Positions 1-8,201 of a stretch of 46,233 nucleotides of DNA are shown piece by piece (within the stretch, counting starts at the first letter, position 1; every line of letters begins with the position of its first letter). The translations under genes were made by a program, and so were the position numbers. The notes beneath the pieces were generated by a model. It was not told the origin of the DNA. It did no database searches and saw only the letters and a list, made by a program, of their open reading frames with translations. Source of the DNA: an uncultured Lactobacillus sp. (GTDB lineage: Bacteria > Bacillota > Bacilli > Lactobacillales > Lactobacillaceae); contig NZ_CALVGT010000004.1 of the NCBI RefSeq assembly GCF_944327175.1, positions 1-46,233 of the forward strand. The letters are read 5' to 3'.

Positions 1-52
1 TATTAGGCACGCCGCCAGCGTTCGTCCTGAGCCAGGATCAAACTCTCAATTT
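1..52 (-). rRNA. 16S ribosomal RNA, 5' end only
   Basis: The reverse complement of the first 52 bases is the universal start of bacterial 16S rRNA, including the AGAGTTTGATCCTGGCTCAG primer site followed by GACGAACGCTGGCGGC. The mature 5' end is placed near base 52 by comparison with the usual AAATTGAGAG start. The gene reads leftward, so only its first bases are inside the window. Confidence 0.97.
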
Positions 53-297
53 GAAAATTGAGCTTTTTTAATCTGCTCCAGATTATTTGCTTGCGAATTG
101 ACTTCGCTTATTTGTTTGGATCAAACATTGTTTGACCCGCACACTGCGAAACTTTGTTCAGTTTTCAAAGTACCAACTTGCGTCTTAGTGACGCAATGTT
201 TTATATCTTACTCGCTTGTTGACTTCTTGTCAACAAGTTTTTGATATTTTCTTTTTGCCTCCGCGAGACTTGCTTGTCTCACGCGGCAACAAACATT
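53..297 (-). other. rRNA operon leader with processing hairpins
   Basis: This is the transcribed leader between the rRNA promoter and mature 16S. It holds three inverted repeats. A 9-bp perfect stem CTTGTTGAC/GTCAACAAG lies at 215-237. A 6-bp stem TGCGTC/GACGCA lies at 179-195. A GC-rich bulged stem CCGCGAGAC/GTCTCACGCGG lies at 261-286, near the predicted transcript start. The stretch around 150-172 reads on the minus strand as CTTTGAAAACTGAACAAAG, a motif commonly seen beside lactobacillus rRNA genes. It is probably part of the processing or antitermination region. Confidence 0.7.
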
Positions 298-325
298 AGT
301 ATACTAGCTTTTTCCGATTCGTCAA
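298..325 (-). promoter_or_regulatory. rRNA operon promoter
   Basis: On the minus strand TTGACG (325-320) is followed after 16 bases by TATACT (303-298). Upstream is an AT-rich stretch that could act as an UP element. Predicted transcription starts near 291. It fits a strong sigma-A promoter for the 16S gene. Confidence 0.8.
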
Positions 326-468
326 ATTTGCTTTTTCATTCGTTTTATGATTGGCGCACCCGGTAGAGTTGTTGTTGCTTAGCTTTCTACTTCAACGGAA
401 ATAAATCGGATTAACAACATTTTTCCTTCTCTTAACAAAGGATTGTTCTTAATTTGCTTGCTTTTCCC

Positions 469-501
469 GAAAAAATCAGAGAAAATTTCTGCGATTTTTT
501 C
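469..501. repeat. AT-rich imperfect inverted repeat
   Basis: GAAAAAATC at 469-477 is repeated inverted at 493-501, with a partly pairing AGAGAAAATTTCT between them. It lies between the rRNA promoter and the anti-sigma terminator, so it may be a second, weaker transcription stop. The rest of 326-628 shows no gene. Confidence 0.4.
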
Positions 502-531
502 TAAAAATCGGCAAATGAAGCTGGGCAAAAG

Positions 532-558
532 AAAAATGGCGACCTAAGTCACCATTTT
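532..558 (-). terminator. Terminator after the sigma/anti-sigma operon
   Basis: Read on the minus strand, an 11-bp stem AAAATGGTGAC/GTCGCCATTTT with a TTAG loop is followed by a T-rich run. One T-G pair forms as a wobble only in minus-strand RNA, which supports that direction. Confidence 0.75.
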
Positions 559-628
559 CGTCACTCCATTATTCTCTTTTTCCTAGCTTTTTCTTTTCTC
601 TCTACACTGTACATTCTTCTAATCTTTT

Positions 629-1495
629 TTATCTCTGCAGTTTGGCAACCAGCTGGTTTGGCAAAACGAAGCTCCGGCTACCCATGGACATTGGCCCCAC
701 TTCGCCCTGGTTAAAGACGATCACCACCTGGTTCTTCTTGCTGATGTAGAACTGCTGGTTCTTCTTGATTTGGCTGAAGCCGTACGTATCGCCATTTTCC
801 TTGAGGAAGTAGCTCTTGTTCTTGTCAGCCTTCATTTCCTGCTTCATCTGCTTAATGATGTTCTGGCTGATGGCCTTTTGGTAGTTGCTGCCGCTCTTAA
901 ACAAGTCTCCCAGCTTAACCCGCTTGCCGCTGGCCTTGCTGAAGACGTAGTAGCGGCTGCTTTCGCCGCTGTCCGCTTGGGTTTGCACGGCTGTCAGCTT
1001 GACCACGTACCAGTAGCGGTTGTTAGTCACTTGCTTGGTCTTGACCGTCAAAGAACCATAGCCGCCCTTCTTCAGAGATGCCTTGAATTCCTTGGTCAAA
1101 CGGTCAGTTTCCTGGGCAATCTCCCGGTTGACTGCCTGGCTGCTCTTCTTGGCCTCCTTGGCTGCCGGCCCGGTTACCCCGCTGACGGCAACTTTATCAA
1201 CAGAAATATCGGCTGAATGCTTGCGGCTTTCGTAGTGGTAATCACGGAAGGTCACCAGCTTGAAGTAGTTACCCACAACTGGCAAATTCTGCATGGCATT
1301 AGCCACCTGCGGACTCGTGTTTGGTAAAGCCACGCTGAAAGCTGCCGCTGCCGCGATCCCTGCCACCAAGCGGACCCATGGCTTGCGCTTAGCGGACAAA
1401 GGAACAATCTTCCTTTGTCCCCGGCTGGCTGCCGCCTCCACGATGTACTCAGTCTTGATTCCGCCCATTGCATCCATTAAGTCAGTGTTTTTCAT
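629..1495 (-). CDS. RsiV-like membrane anti-sigma factor (DUF3298 family)
   Basis: The 288-residue product has a cytoplasmic N-terminus, one membrane segment near residues 42-60 and a long extracellular part. The C-terminal half, with a block around LGDLFKSG, then FYISKKNQVVIVF and GPMSMGSRSFVLP, follows the pattern of DUF3298/RsiV proteins. Family knowledge: B. subtilis RsiV holds an ECF sigma factor inactive and is cleaved when its extracellular domain binds lysozyme. Here the gene lies 12 bases downstream of an ECF sigma gene and has a good Shine-Dalgarno sequence (AAAGGGG), the expected operon layout. Inference: it senses a cell-wall stress, possibly lysozyme. The ligand cannot be read from sequence. 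Confidence 0.8.
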   Translation of the reverse strand: MKNTDLMDAMGGIKTEYIVEAAASRGQRKIVPLSAKRKPWVRLVAGIAAAAAFSVALPNTSPQVANAMQNLPVVGNYFKLVTFRDYHYESRKHSADISVDKVAVSGVTGPAAKEAKKSSQAVNREIAQETDRLTKEFKASLKKGGYGSLTVKTKQVTNNRYWYVVKLTAVQTQADSGESSRYYVFSKASGKRVKLGDLFKSGSNYQKAISQNIIKQMKQEMKADKNKSYFLKENGDTYGFSQIKKNQQFYISKKNQVVIVFNQGEVGPMSMGSRSFVLPNQLVAKLQR

Positions 1496-1507
1496 AATAA
1501 ATCCCCT

Positions 1508-2071
1508 TTAAATAAACTTTTCTTCCTGCAGCTTTTTGCCCAGCTTGCGGCGCATCCGCAATAATGATACCTTGACAGCCGATACGGTCATCCCGTTAGC
1601 TGCCGCAATATCGCTGACAGCGTCCATATAAAAATACCGCTGAACAAAAATAATTCTTTTTTCTTTTGGCAGGCCTGCCAGAAAATCATTGATGATCTCC
1701 GTCAAAGCGCTGCTCTCAATCCCTTCCAGCTCTGCCTGCCCCTGGACCTCACCAGATAACTCTCCAATTTCATCCAGCGAGGCGGTATATTGATCCCCAG
1801 CCCGTTTCTGCCGGTTTTGGTCGCGGACCATGTTCAAGGCTCCGTTGCGCGTGACGCGCCCCAGGTAGGCCAAGAGGCTCTGCGGCCGCTTCGGCGGAAT
1901 CGTGTTCCAGGCTTTCAGCCAAGTATCGTTTAGGCACTCCTCAACGTCCTCCTTATCCCGCAAGATGTTGCGGGCAATCGTTGAGCAGTATGCCCCATAT
2001 TCACTCTGGACTGAAGTGAGCGCAGCTTCGTCTCTGGCGAAGAACTGCCCGATGATTTCAGTTTCTCTCAC
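1508..2071 (-). CDS. ECF-type RNA polymerase sigma factor
   Basis: It carries region 2 (residues around DVEECLNDTWLKAWNTIPP) and region 4 with a helix-turn-helix (DAVSDIAAANGMTVSAVKVS, then RMRRKL). It is an extracytoplasmic-function sigma factor. The frame stays open to a GTG at 2137, but a likely promoter (2133-2159) overlaps that codon and no ribosome site precedes it. I therefore prefer the GTG at 2071, which has AAAGGA 12 bases upstream and starts at the point (RETEIIGQFFARDE) where this family usually begins, giving 187 residues. The anti-sigma gene follows directly. Most likely it activates envelope-stress genes and its own operon. Confidence 0.85.
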   Translation of the reverse strand: MRETEIIGQFFARDEAALTSVQSEYGAYCSTIARNILRDKEDVEECLNDTWLKAWNTIPPKRPQSLLAYLGRVTRNGALNMVRDQNRQKRAGDQYTASLDEIGELSGEVQGQAELEGIESSALTEIINDFLAGLPKEKRIIFVQRYFYMDAVSDIAAANGMTVSAVKVSLLRMRRKLGKKLQEEKFI

Positions 2072-2132
2072 TGTCTTTTTCCGTCCTTTTACTTTTTGTT
2101 TTTCGGGGCCCCTCATCTCCTCTACCCTAATA

Positions 2133-2159
2133 GACACCTAAGGGAGCTGAAAGGTTACA
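2133..2159 (-). promoter_or_regulatory. Candidate ECF-type autoregulatory promoter
   Basis: On the minus strand TGTAAC (2159-2154), continuing CTTT, is followed after about 17 bases by TGTC (2136-2133). This resembles the Bacillus ECF pattern TGAAAC-N16-CGTC. No convincing sigma-A promoter is visible here. Autoregulation is inference. Confidence 0.5.
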
Positions 2160-2195
2160 CTTTTGCAAAAAGTTTTTTAGAAAAATTTTCCACGC

Positions 2196-2225
2196 AAAAA
2201 GGAACTCCTCCGCGGAGTTCCTTTT
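2196..2225. terminator. Bidirectional terminator after serS
   Basis: A 12-bp perfect stem (AAAAGGAACTCC / GGAGTTCCTTTT) with a 5-base loop lies directly after the serS stop codon. On the minus strand it is followed by a short T run. Confidence 0.85.
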
Positions 2226-2229
2226 AACA

Positions 2230-3537
2230 CTAGTGCCACTTAACTTCTGGCGTGATCTTGGTCATGCCGTGCATGTATGGGCGTAAAGCTTCTGGTACGG
2301 TAACCGTGCCGTCTTCGTTTTGGTAGTTTTCCAAAATAGCGGCAACCGTCCGGCCGACAGCCAGGCCTGACCCGTTCAAAGTGTGGGTCAGCTTAACCTT
2401 GCCGTCTTCGTCGCGGTAACGGATTTGTGCCCGGCGGGCCTGGAAGTCAGTACAGTTGGAGCAGGATGAGATTTCCCGGTAAGTGTTTTGGGCTGGCATC
2501 CAGACTTCCAAGTCGTAAGTCTTAGCACTGGTGAAGGATGCATCCCCGGTTGACAAGGCTACGACCCGGTATGGCAGACCCAGCTTTTGCAGCAGGTGTT
2601 CAGCGTTGTGGGTCAGGTTTTCCAGTTCCTTCCAGGAGTCTTCCGGCTTAACAACCTTGACCATTTCCACCTTGCGGAATTCGTGCATCCGGATCAAGCC
2701 CCGGGTGTCGCGGCCAGCTGAACCAGCTTCACTTCTGAAGGCTGGTGACAAAGCAGTCACGTTGATCGGCAGTTTCTTGCCGTCGATGATGTCGCCTCTG
2801 AAGTAGTTGACCAAAGGAACTTCGGCAGTTGGGATCAAAGTCAGGTTCCGCGGTACTTCTGGGTCGTCGTTTTCAACGATGGTGTAGACGTCTTCAGTAA
2901 ACTTCGGGAATTGGCCAGTCCCTTGCATTGAGTCATTGTTGACCAAGGATGGGGTGATGATTTCAGTGTAGCCTTCCTTAGTGTTTTCATCCAGGAAGAA
3001 GTTGTAAACGGCCCGTTCCAAGAGAGCGCCGGCACCCTTGTAGTAAACGAAGCGGGCTGCGGAAACCTTGCTTGCCGCATCCCAATCCAGGATGTTTAAG
3101 TCAGTGCCCAGGTCCCAGTGAGCCTTCGGTTCATAGTCAAACTTGGTTGGTTCGCTCCAGCGGCGGACTTCTTCGTTGTAGCTTTCATCAGGGCCGATTG
3201 GGTCTGAGTCAGCTGGGAAATTTGGCAAACGGAGCAAGATGTATTCTTGCTTTTCCTGCAGTTCGTCAACTTCCTGGTCCAATTTCTTGATCTTGGCGCC
3301 GACTTCACGCATGTTGGCGATGGCTTCGCTGGCGTCTGCCTTTTCCCGCTTGGCGGCAGCAATCTTCTTTGAAACTTCGTTTCTTTCTGCCTTCAAGTTT
3401 TCAGCTTCGGCCATAGCTTCCCGGCGCTTGGCGTCAATAGCTACCAGTTCATCCAATTGCTCAGGCTTGATGCCCCGAGTTGCCAACTTTTCCTTGGCCC
3501 AGTCAAGATTCTCGCGAATGACCTTAATATCCAGCAT
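2230..3537 (-). CDS. serS: Seryl-tRNA synthetase
   Basis: The 435-residue enzyme charges tRNA-Ser with serine in the cytoplasm. Residues 1 to about 110 form the long antiparallel coiled-coil arm, rich in Glu, Lys and Ala, that holds the tRNA extra arm. The class II core shows motif 2 ([20 protein letters not shown]) and motif 3 ([19 protein letters not shown]). The length is normal. The start has an AGGAGG-like site. The gene is controlled by a serine T-box leader upstream and ends in a strong hairpin, so it appears to be a single-gene unit. Confidence 0.98.
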   Translation of the reverse strand: MLDIKVIRENLDWAKEKLATRGIKPEQLDELVAIDAKRREAMAEAENLKAERNEVSKKIAAAKREKADASEAIANMREVGAKIKKLDQEVDELQEKQEYILLRLPNFPADSDPIGPDESYNEEVRRWSEPTKFDYEPKAHWDLGTDLNILDWDAASKVSAARFVYYKGAGALLERAVYNFFLDENTKEGYTEIITPSLVNNDSMQGTGQFPKFTEDVYTIVENDDPEVPRNLTLIPTAEVPLVNYFRGDIIDGKKLPINVTALSPAFRSEAGSAGRDTRGLIRMHEFRKVEMVKVVKPEDSWKELENLTHNAEHLLQKLGLPYRVVALSTGDASFTSAKTYDLEVWMPAQNTYREISSCSNCTDFQARRAQIRYRDEDGKVKLTHTLNGSGLAVGRTVAAILENYQNEDGTVTVPEALRPYMHGMTKITPEVKWH

Positions 3538-3554
3538 ATATAACCTCCGAAAAA

Positions 3555-3766
3555 ATAAAAAAGCCGGTCCGTCCCAGTCTTGGGACGAATCGGCGCACGG
3601 TTCGCGGTACCACCCAGTTTCGGCTCAAAGAGCCGCACTCAGTTGGGCGTTAACGGTGCCCGGCCGTGCAATGATTAATTGCCCACACTAATGAAATCTG
3701 GAAGCGACCGCCGTCCGCTCTCAGCATACGCGGACTCTCTGTCGGCAGTCTAGGGATTTCGTGTTT
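3555..3766 (-). promoter_or_regulatory. Serine T-box riboswitch of serS
   Basis: The leader carries the T-box core GGGTGGTACCGCG (minus strand, about 3601-3615). It ends in a terminator with a 13-base stem arm at 3563-3575 pairing with 3582-3594, then a T run. Stem I is closed by GAAATC/GATTTC and is short, about 68 bases. Its specifier loop ends in TCC-A, giving a UCC serine codon at 3702-3700. Uncharged tRNA-Ser would stabilise the antiterminator and switch serS on. Confidence 0.92.
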
Positions 3767-3772
3767 GTCTCT

Positions 3773-3801
3773 ATTCTATGCTATTCGCTCCGTTTTAGCA
3801 A
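3773..3801 (-). promoter_or_regulatory. Promoter of the serS T-box transcript
   Basis: Minus strand TTGCTA (3801-3796), 17 bases, TAGAAT (3778-3773). It lies inside the last codons of the upstream GNAT gene, a few bases before the T-box leader. Confidence 0.6.
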
Positions 3802-4275
3802 ATAATACTTAGCGAAAAAATCCAAAAAAGGCGGGATTTGCCGGTAATCGACTTCATACATCTGCCTAAAGCCCAGTTTTTGCAATAAATACTGGGGCCG
3901 CAAATTGTCCGACCGGCAGCCTGCCCAGATTTCCTTAATTTCCGGATCCTTAAAAGCCTCCGCCAAAAGGCAGTTGATGCTTTCAGTCATGTAGCCCTGC
4001 CCCTGGAACTTTTTATCTAGTAAAAAGCCCAGCTCCCGGGACTGGCCATCCCGGGGATATAGTTCCAGCAGGCCGATCGCCTGGCCCTTTTTCAAGCAAA
4101 TCATGTAGCTGGCCGGCCGTCTTTGGTAGGCCAAGGCCCCTTCTTTAGCTTCTGCCAGATTCCGGTAATGGGCAAAGCCCGCCGTTTCCTGGTAGTAGGG
4201 ATCCTGCCCCCAAGACAAAAGCAGGTCAGCATCTTCCGGCTCGACCGGCCGCAAATATATCCGCTCGCTCTCCAT
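3781..4275 (-). CDS. GNAT-family N-acetyltransferase (RimJ/RimL type)
   Basis: The 164-residue product starts MESERIYLRPVEPEDADLL, the usual opening of RimJ/RimL-like acetyltransferases. It has an acetyl-CoA loop region (LGFLLDKKFQGQGYMTES) and the typical later N-x-R-x-x-x-L-x-K-L-G-F segment. A longer frame upstream overlaps the preceding gene and is rejected. The ATG overlaps the stop codon of the membrane-protein gene (TGATG), so the two are translationally coupled. The substrate is unknown; it could be a ribosomal protein N-terminus or a small amine. Confidence 0.85.
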   Translation of the reverse strand: MESERIYLRPVEPEDADLLLSWGQDPYYQETAGFAHYRNLAEAKEGALAYQRRPASYMICLKKGQAIGLLELYPRDGQSRELGFLLDKKFQGQGYMTESINCLLAEAFKDPEIKEIWAGCRSDNLRPQYLLQKLGFRQMYEVDYRQIPPFLDFFAKYYLLKRSE

Positions 4276-4868
4276 CACATCAGCCTCATGATCCAGCGGG
4301 CACCGTAGACCAGGCCCAGGCTGTAGGCCGCGATGGTCCAGGGCTTGCAGAGGACGATGATCCAGAAGTAGGTCCAAGGCTTCATTTCCGTTAGACCTGC
4401 CAAAAGGCAGAGGAGGTCATCCGGGGCCACCGGGGCCAGGATGCAGATGGCGAAGAAGTAGTTGAACTTCTTTTGGTTTTTGGTCCACTTGGTATACTTC
4501 TCCAGGCTCTCTTCCGACACGATGTGCAAGATGAAGGACTTGCCGTAGTAGCGGGCCAGGAAGAAGTTGATCAAGGAGCCAATGACGATCCCAATATAGT
4601 TGTAGATAAAACCGGGCCCGGCACCGAAGAAGACGACCCCGGCCAAAAGGGAAACCCCGCCGGGGATAATCGGGATCACGACCTGGATAATCTGAATTAA
4701 GACAAAGATAAAGGGGCCGAGGATTTTTTTGTCTGATAAATAGGCACTCATCTTGGCCTGGCTGGTAAAAATCCCCAGCTGGTACCAGTAGATGCAGAGG
4801 CCAATGATCACGATGGTTGAAATAATGGTCAGCCGGTTGATCAGCTTGCGGCTTTGTTCGTAACTCAT
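4275..4868 (-). CDS. TVP38/TMEM64 (DedA-like, SNARE-associated) membrane protein
   Basis: The 197-residue protein has several hydrophobic segments: residues about 12-32, 50-70, a glycine-rich re-entrant part (IPIIPGGVSLLAGVVFFGAGPG), 88-105 and two near the C-terminus. This is the VTT-domain pattern. Family members are thought to act in lipid handling or membrane homeostasis; several DedA proteins are undecaprenyl-phosphate flippases. It is the first gene of a two-gene unit with the GNAT. Confidence 0.8.
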   Translation of the reverse strand: MSYEQSRKLINRLTIISTIVIIGLCIYWYQLGIFTSQAKMSAYLSDKKILGPFIFVLIQIIQVVIPIIPGGVSLLAGVVFFGAGPGFIYNYIGIVIGSLINFFLARYYGKSFILHIVSEESLEKYTKWTKNQKKFNYFFAICILAPVAPDDLLCLLAGLTEMKPWTYFWIIVLCKPWTIAAYSLGLVYGARWIMRLM

Positions 4869-5014
4869 GGTCTTTTCCCCCTAAAAACAATTCTAGGATA
4901 ATTTTAGCAAAAAGCCCCCGGCCGCCCCACCAGTTTGCTTCAAGCTTTACCCAAACTTATCCAAGTTCCTTGCAAAAAAAGCTAAAAGGCAAGCAGAAAT
5001 TATTGCTTTGAGTA

Positions 5015-5020
5015 TATAAT
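5015..5020 (+). promoter_or_regulatory. -10 element before the esterase operon
   Basis: A perfect TATAAT lies 38 bases before the start codon. No good -35 hexamer is seen at 16-18 bases, so this is only a partial promoter call. Confidence 0.45.
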
Positions 5021-5057
5021 TAAGTTAGAAGCAAAGATCAGAAAGGAAAATGAGATT

Positions 5058-5861
5058 ATGGTTATGACAGTTAACAATATCGCTTATGACCTCAAGCACG
5101 GACTTAAGACCGACATCTATTATCCAAATGATACCGACTCACAGACAAAAATCCTCATCCTCTGGCACGGCGGCGGCTGGTTCCGGGGAAGCAAGGACAG
5201 CGTTAGGGACGTGGCCATCGACCTAGCCAACGCCGGCTTCATGACCTTCGTGCCCGACTACCGGCTGGCTCCGGCTGACCATTTCCCAGCTGCCCACGAG
5301 GATGCCCTTAACTTCGCGGCCTGGCTTTTAGCTTCCAACTACACCGACGAAGGCGATGAAAACAATATCGTCCAGATCGGGGCCAGCAGCGGCGGCAACC
5401 TGGCCTTGAAGGTGGCCGGCATGTACGGCTTTCCAACCGTCACCTGGTCAGCCCCGGTCGACTTCAGCAGCTGGCTGGCCGACCACCAAGAGGTCAAGCC
5501 CTCAGTCAATGCTAAAGAAGAACTGGGCTTAACCAAGCAGCAGGCGATCAATGAAGCCTTTTACAAGTACTTTGTCTTGACCTATGCCGGTAGTGAAGAC
5601 TCCGGCCTTTTGGCCGACCTGGACGCTCAAAGCTACGACTACACCAAGTTGGGCCGCCTGCTCATGATCAACTCTGCGGCAGAATTAACCGACTTGGCCG
5701 GCGTTACTGACTTTGCCGGCCGTCTGGCCGGCTGCGGCCACCAAGTTGACCTGGAAATCATCCCCGGCCACGGCCACGCCATGGACTACGGCCGGGACTA
5801 TCTCCGGGAAAGCATAACCTATCTCAACTATGCCCTCAGTCTGAAAACAGGAAGCGAATAA
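5058..5861 (+). CDS. Alpha/beta hydrolase, esterase/lipase type
   Basis: The 267-residue cytoplasmic protein has the oxyanion motif HGGGW (37-41), the nucleophile elbow GASSGG with Ser110, and a late GHGHAMDY supplying the catalytic His. This is the hormone-sensitive-lipase-like/BD-FAE group of carboxylesterases. The start is preceded by AAAGGA. The next gene, a regulator, begins 2 bases after the stop, so the two form one operon. The ester substrate is unknown. Confidence 0.85.
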   Translation: MVMTVNNIAYDLKHGLKTDIYYPNDTDSQTKILILWHGGGWFRGSKDSVRDVAIDLANAGFMTFVPDYRLAPADHFPAAHEDALNFAAWLLASNYTDEGDENNIVQIGASSGGNLALKVAGMYGFPTVTWSAPVDFSSWLADHQEVKPSVNAKEELGLTKQQAINEAFYKYFVLTYAGSEDSGLLADLDAQSYDYTKLGRLLMINSAAELTDLAGVTDFAGRLAGCGHQVDLEIIPGHGHAMDYGRDYLRESITYLNYALSLKTGSE

Positions 5862-5863
5862 CC

Positions 5864-6724
5864 ATGATAAACATTGAAAAATTCATCAAAATCCGCAAGT
5901 CACTCAAACTCTCCCAAAATGAGCTTTGCAATGGGATCTGCACCCAGTCAACCCTGAGCAAGTTCGAAAATAACGGGCAGATTCCTTCATTCAAGATCCT
6001 CAAGCAGCTCTGCGAGCGGATGAATATCTCTTTATCCGACATCATGCTGACCAGCACGGAAAGCGAAATTGCCCAGAAGCTTTTTTCCGCGGACTTCTGC
6101 TTTATCACCTACGACTATGACCAGGTCCGCAAGATCCTCAAGCAGATCAATGAGAAAAATATCCGCGACAAGCAGGACCTCCTGCACTACAACTACCTGT
6201 GCGGGCAGCTGGCCCTGGACGGAGACCACAACGAAGTCTCGGCCCTCTTCTACTTCAACAATATCTTGACGACGGACAACCTCAAGGCCGACAACATCTA
6301 CCGCCTCTTAGCCCTTAAGGGCTGCAGCCAGGTTTACGCCAGCCAGGACATGGACAAGGCCTCCCATTACTTTGACCAGATCCTGGGCCAGATCAAGAAA
6401 GTCGAAATCAAGGACAGCCTAAGAGAAATCCAGGTAATGTCGATTTTGACGGCCGCCGGCGAATTCTATGGGCAAAACGGCCAGTACAAGCACGCTGACA
6501 ACCTGCTCAACTACGCCTACGAGCTGGCTTCAAGCCACCACGTGGTCTACTTCTTGGCCCGGGTCCTTTACCAACTGGCCTTGGACGACCTGGCCCAAAA
6601 GCGGTCCATGAATACCACCCTGGAGCACCTGCATGACTCCCTGGCCTTCGCCCGCTTGAACAAAAACGAGGTCATCCTCAAAGAAGGAGGCAAGCTCCTT
6701 ATAGAACTTGAAGAGAAAGCATAA
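5864..6724 (+). CDS. Rgg/MutR-like transcriptional regulator (XRE HTH plus helical repeats)
   Basis: Residues 5-60 form an XRE helix-turn-helix (IRKSLKLSQNELCNGICTQS, then TLSKFENN). The remaining 220 residues are helical and TPR-like, as in Rgg, PlcR and related regulators that bind peptides. The length of 286 fits Rgg. No short pheromone gene was found beside it. It is translated from the esterase mRNA, with an AGGAAG site inside the esterase 3' end, and probably controls that operon or a nearby target. The inducer is unknown. Confidence 0.75.
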   Translation: MINIEKFIKIRKSLKLSQNELCNGICTQSTLSKFENNGQIPSFKILKQLCERMNISLSDIMLTSTESEIAQKLFSADFCFITYDYDQVRKILKQINEKNIRDKQDLLHYNYLCGQLALDGDHNEVSALFYFNNILTTDNLKADNIYRLLALKGCSQVYASQDMDKASHYFDQILGQIKKVEIKDSLREIQVMSILTAAGEFYGQNGQYKHADNLLNYAYELASSHHVVYFLARVLYQLALDDLAQKRSMNTTLEHLHDSLAFARLNKNEVILKEGGKLLIELEEKA

Positions 6725-6726
6725 GA

Positions 6727-6760
6727 AAACGGTCAATCGCGAGATTGACCGTTTATTTTT
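6727..6760. terminator. Bidirectional terminator
   Basis: A 12-bp perfect stem (AAACGGTCAATC / GATTGACCGTTT) with a GCGA loop, followed by ATTTTTT on the plus strand. It separates the regulator from the convergent deoxyribosyltransferase gene. Confidence 0.88.
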
Positions 6761-6764
6761 TGCC

Positions 6765-7262
6765 TTAAATAGTGCCGTAGCCAGCCAGCGGCCGGCATGG
6801 GCAGTTGTTAAAGTCGTAAGTCTTTAAGAGTTCCAGTTCCTGGTCACCCTTGATAAAAGCAGTTGCCCCTTCAGACAGCATCAAGTTCATGATTGGCTTC
6901 TTTTCCGGGTGGTTAGTAAAAGGCACGATGATGACCGGCTTGTTCTGTGCCCGCAAAAAGCCGATTTCAAAGGCACAGCCGTCATCCAGTTCATCCATGT
7001 CGTAAAGAAAGACCCCACAGTTGGCCATGGACAGGCCGTTGATGTCATTTTGGTAGGTCTGCTGCTTCCAAAGCAGGCTGCGTTCGTCGCCAAAGCCGAC
7101 ATTCGGGTCTTCAGCCGGGTCGGTTACCTGCTGGTCAAAGGGAAAGTGGACATGTTCAACCGTCGGGTTGGCCGCCAGGTATTCGCGGACCTGCTTGGCC
7201 CGGGCTTGATGGTGGTCACGGTGAAAAGATGAACCTAAATAAATACGTGCTGTTGCCGTCAT
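6765..7262 (-). CDS. Purine (class I) nucleoside deoxyribosyltransferase
   Basis: The 165-residue enzyme moves 2-deoxyribose between purine bases in nucleoside salvage. It shows the N-terminal IYLGSSF, the GVFLYDMDELDDG stretch and the AFEIGF motif with catalytic Glu99. The C-terminus NCPCRPLAGYGTI resembles the purine-specific enzyme of L. helveticus rather than the class II L. leichmannii enzyme. The start has a perfect AGGAGG that overlaps the stop of the preceding GATase gene, so the two are co-transcribed. I am confident of the family and fairly confident of the purine class. Confidence 0.92.
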   Translation of the reverse strand: MTATARIYLGSSFHRDHHQARAKQVREYLAANPTVEHVHFPFDQQVTDPAEDPNVGFGDERSLLWKQQTYQNDINGLSMANCGVFLYDMDELDDGCAFEIGFLRAQNKPVIIVPFTNHPEKKPIMNLMLSEGATAFIKGDQELELLKTYDFNNCPCRPLAGYGTI

Positions 7263-7270
7263 GAATCCTC

Positions 7271-7942
7271 CTAGTGGACGCTTAAATAATCTAACATGGT
7301 GTAAATGGCGCGCTTGTTGGCGCTTGGCAAAGGCTGGGCCAGAATCTCAGCCGGAGTCTGGTGTAAGTCATTGCCGCTTTCAGCGTAGGCGCCGTCATTG
7401 ATGACGATTTCGCGGACATTGTCAGCCAAAGGCTCTAAGTGAAACTGCAGGCCGATCACGTTGCCATTGACCAAAAAGCCCTGGTTGGCCAAGAGGTCGC
7501 TGGAATAAAGCAGCTGGCTTTCAGCCGGCATTTCAAACATGTCCTGGTGCCAGTGCAGGGCCAGGAGCTTGTCTGGCAAACCGGCAATAGCGTCATTTTG
7601 CTTGTAGACCGGAGCCCAGCCGACTTCCTTGTGGGCCGCCGGGTGCACACTGCTGCCTAAGCAGATGGCGATTTGCTGGGCGCCCAGGCAGATGCCCAGA
7701 ATTGGCAGGTGCTGCTTGAGGCAGTCCTTGATCAGTTGCCGCTCTTCTTCCAGCCAGGGCAGGTCATCGCCCGGGCTCATCGGCCCGCCCAAAACGACCA
7801 GCATGTCAGTTTCATCAGCTTTCGGGAAGATGCCGAAAGTTTCCGGATGGTATACATAGACTTTATTGCCCCGGTCTTCGGCCCAGGCCTTGATAGCCCC
7901 TGGCCCCTCATTCGGGGTGTGCTGCAAAACGTTGATCCGCAT
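7271..7942 (-). CDS. Class I glutamine amidotransferase-like protein
   Basis: The 223-residue stand-alone GATase domain has the nucleophile elbow LGICLGAQQIA with the catalytic Cys and the C-terminal LQFHLEP carrying the catalytic His and Glu. It resembles GMP-synthase-type amidotransferase domains without a synthetase part. Start: AAAGGA then ATG. It sits 8 bases upstream of the purine deoxyribosyltransferase, so a role in purine or nucleotide salvage is plausible but inferred. Such proteins can also hydrolyse gamma-glutamyl compounds. Confidence 0.85.
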   Translation of the reverse strand: MRINVLQHTPNEGPGAIKAWAEDRGNKVYVYHPETFGIFPKADETDMLVVLGGPMSPGDDLPWLEEERQLIKDCLKQHLPILGICLGAQQIAICLGSSVHPAAHKEVGWAPVYKQNDAIAGLPDKLLALHWHQDMFEMPAESQLLYSSDLLANQGFLVNGNVIGLQFHLEPLADNVREIVINDGAYAESGNDLHQTPAEILAQPLPSANKRAIYTMLDYLSVH

Positions 7943-8201
7943 AATCTCGTCCTTTCAATATTTTAAATATTTTACCATGCTCGTCGGATTTTTTCATTAA
8001 ACAGGAGATTTTTACCAAAAGCTTTGAAAAAATTGCCGTTAAAATATTCCTTCAAATAATAAAATTATTTCGCCCTTTAGCTATACCAAAAATCAGAAAG
8101 CGGTTTATACTAGAGAAAGGGATATTTGTGAATCTTACACTAGATTAGTGAGAAAAGCCGGTCTGATCAACTTTTAATTCGAAAGGATGAAGAAAACAGC
8201 T

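Noticed and set aside
770-1216. Open frame on the plus strand opposite the anti-sigma gene
   Set aside because: It lies entirely within a real gene on the other strand, has no ribosome site and encodes a low-complexity leucine-rich product.
4417-4890. 157-codon frame overlapping the DedA-like gene
   Set aside because: It is a shifted reading of the same strand. The DedA-like frame has clear membrane helices and fits the family.
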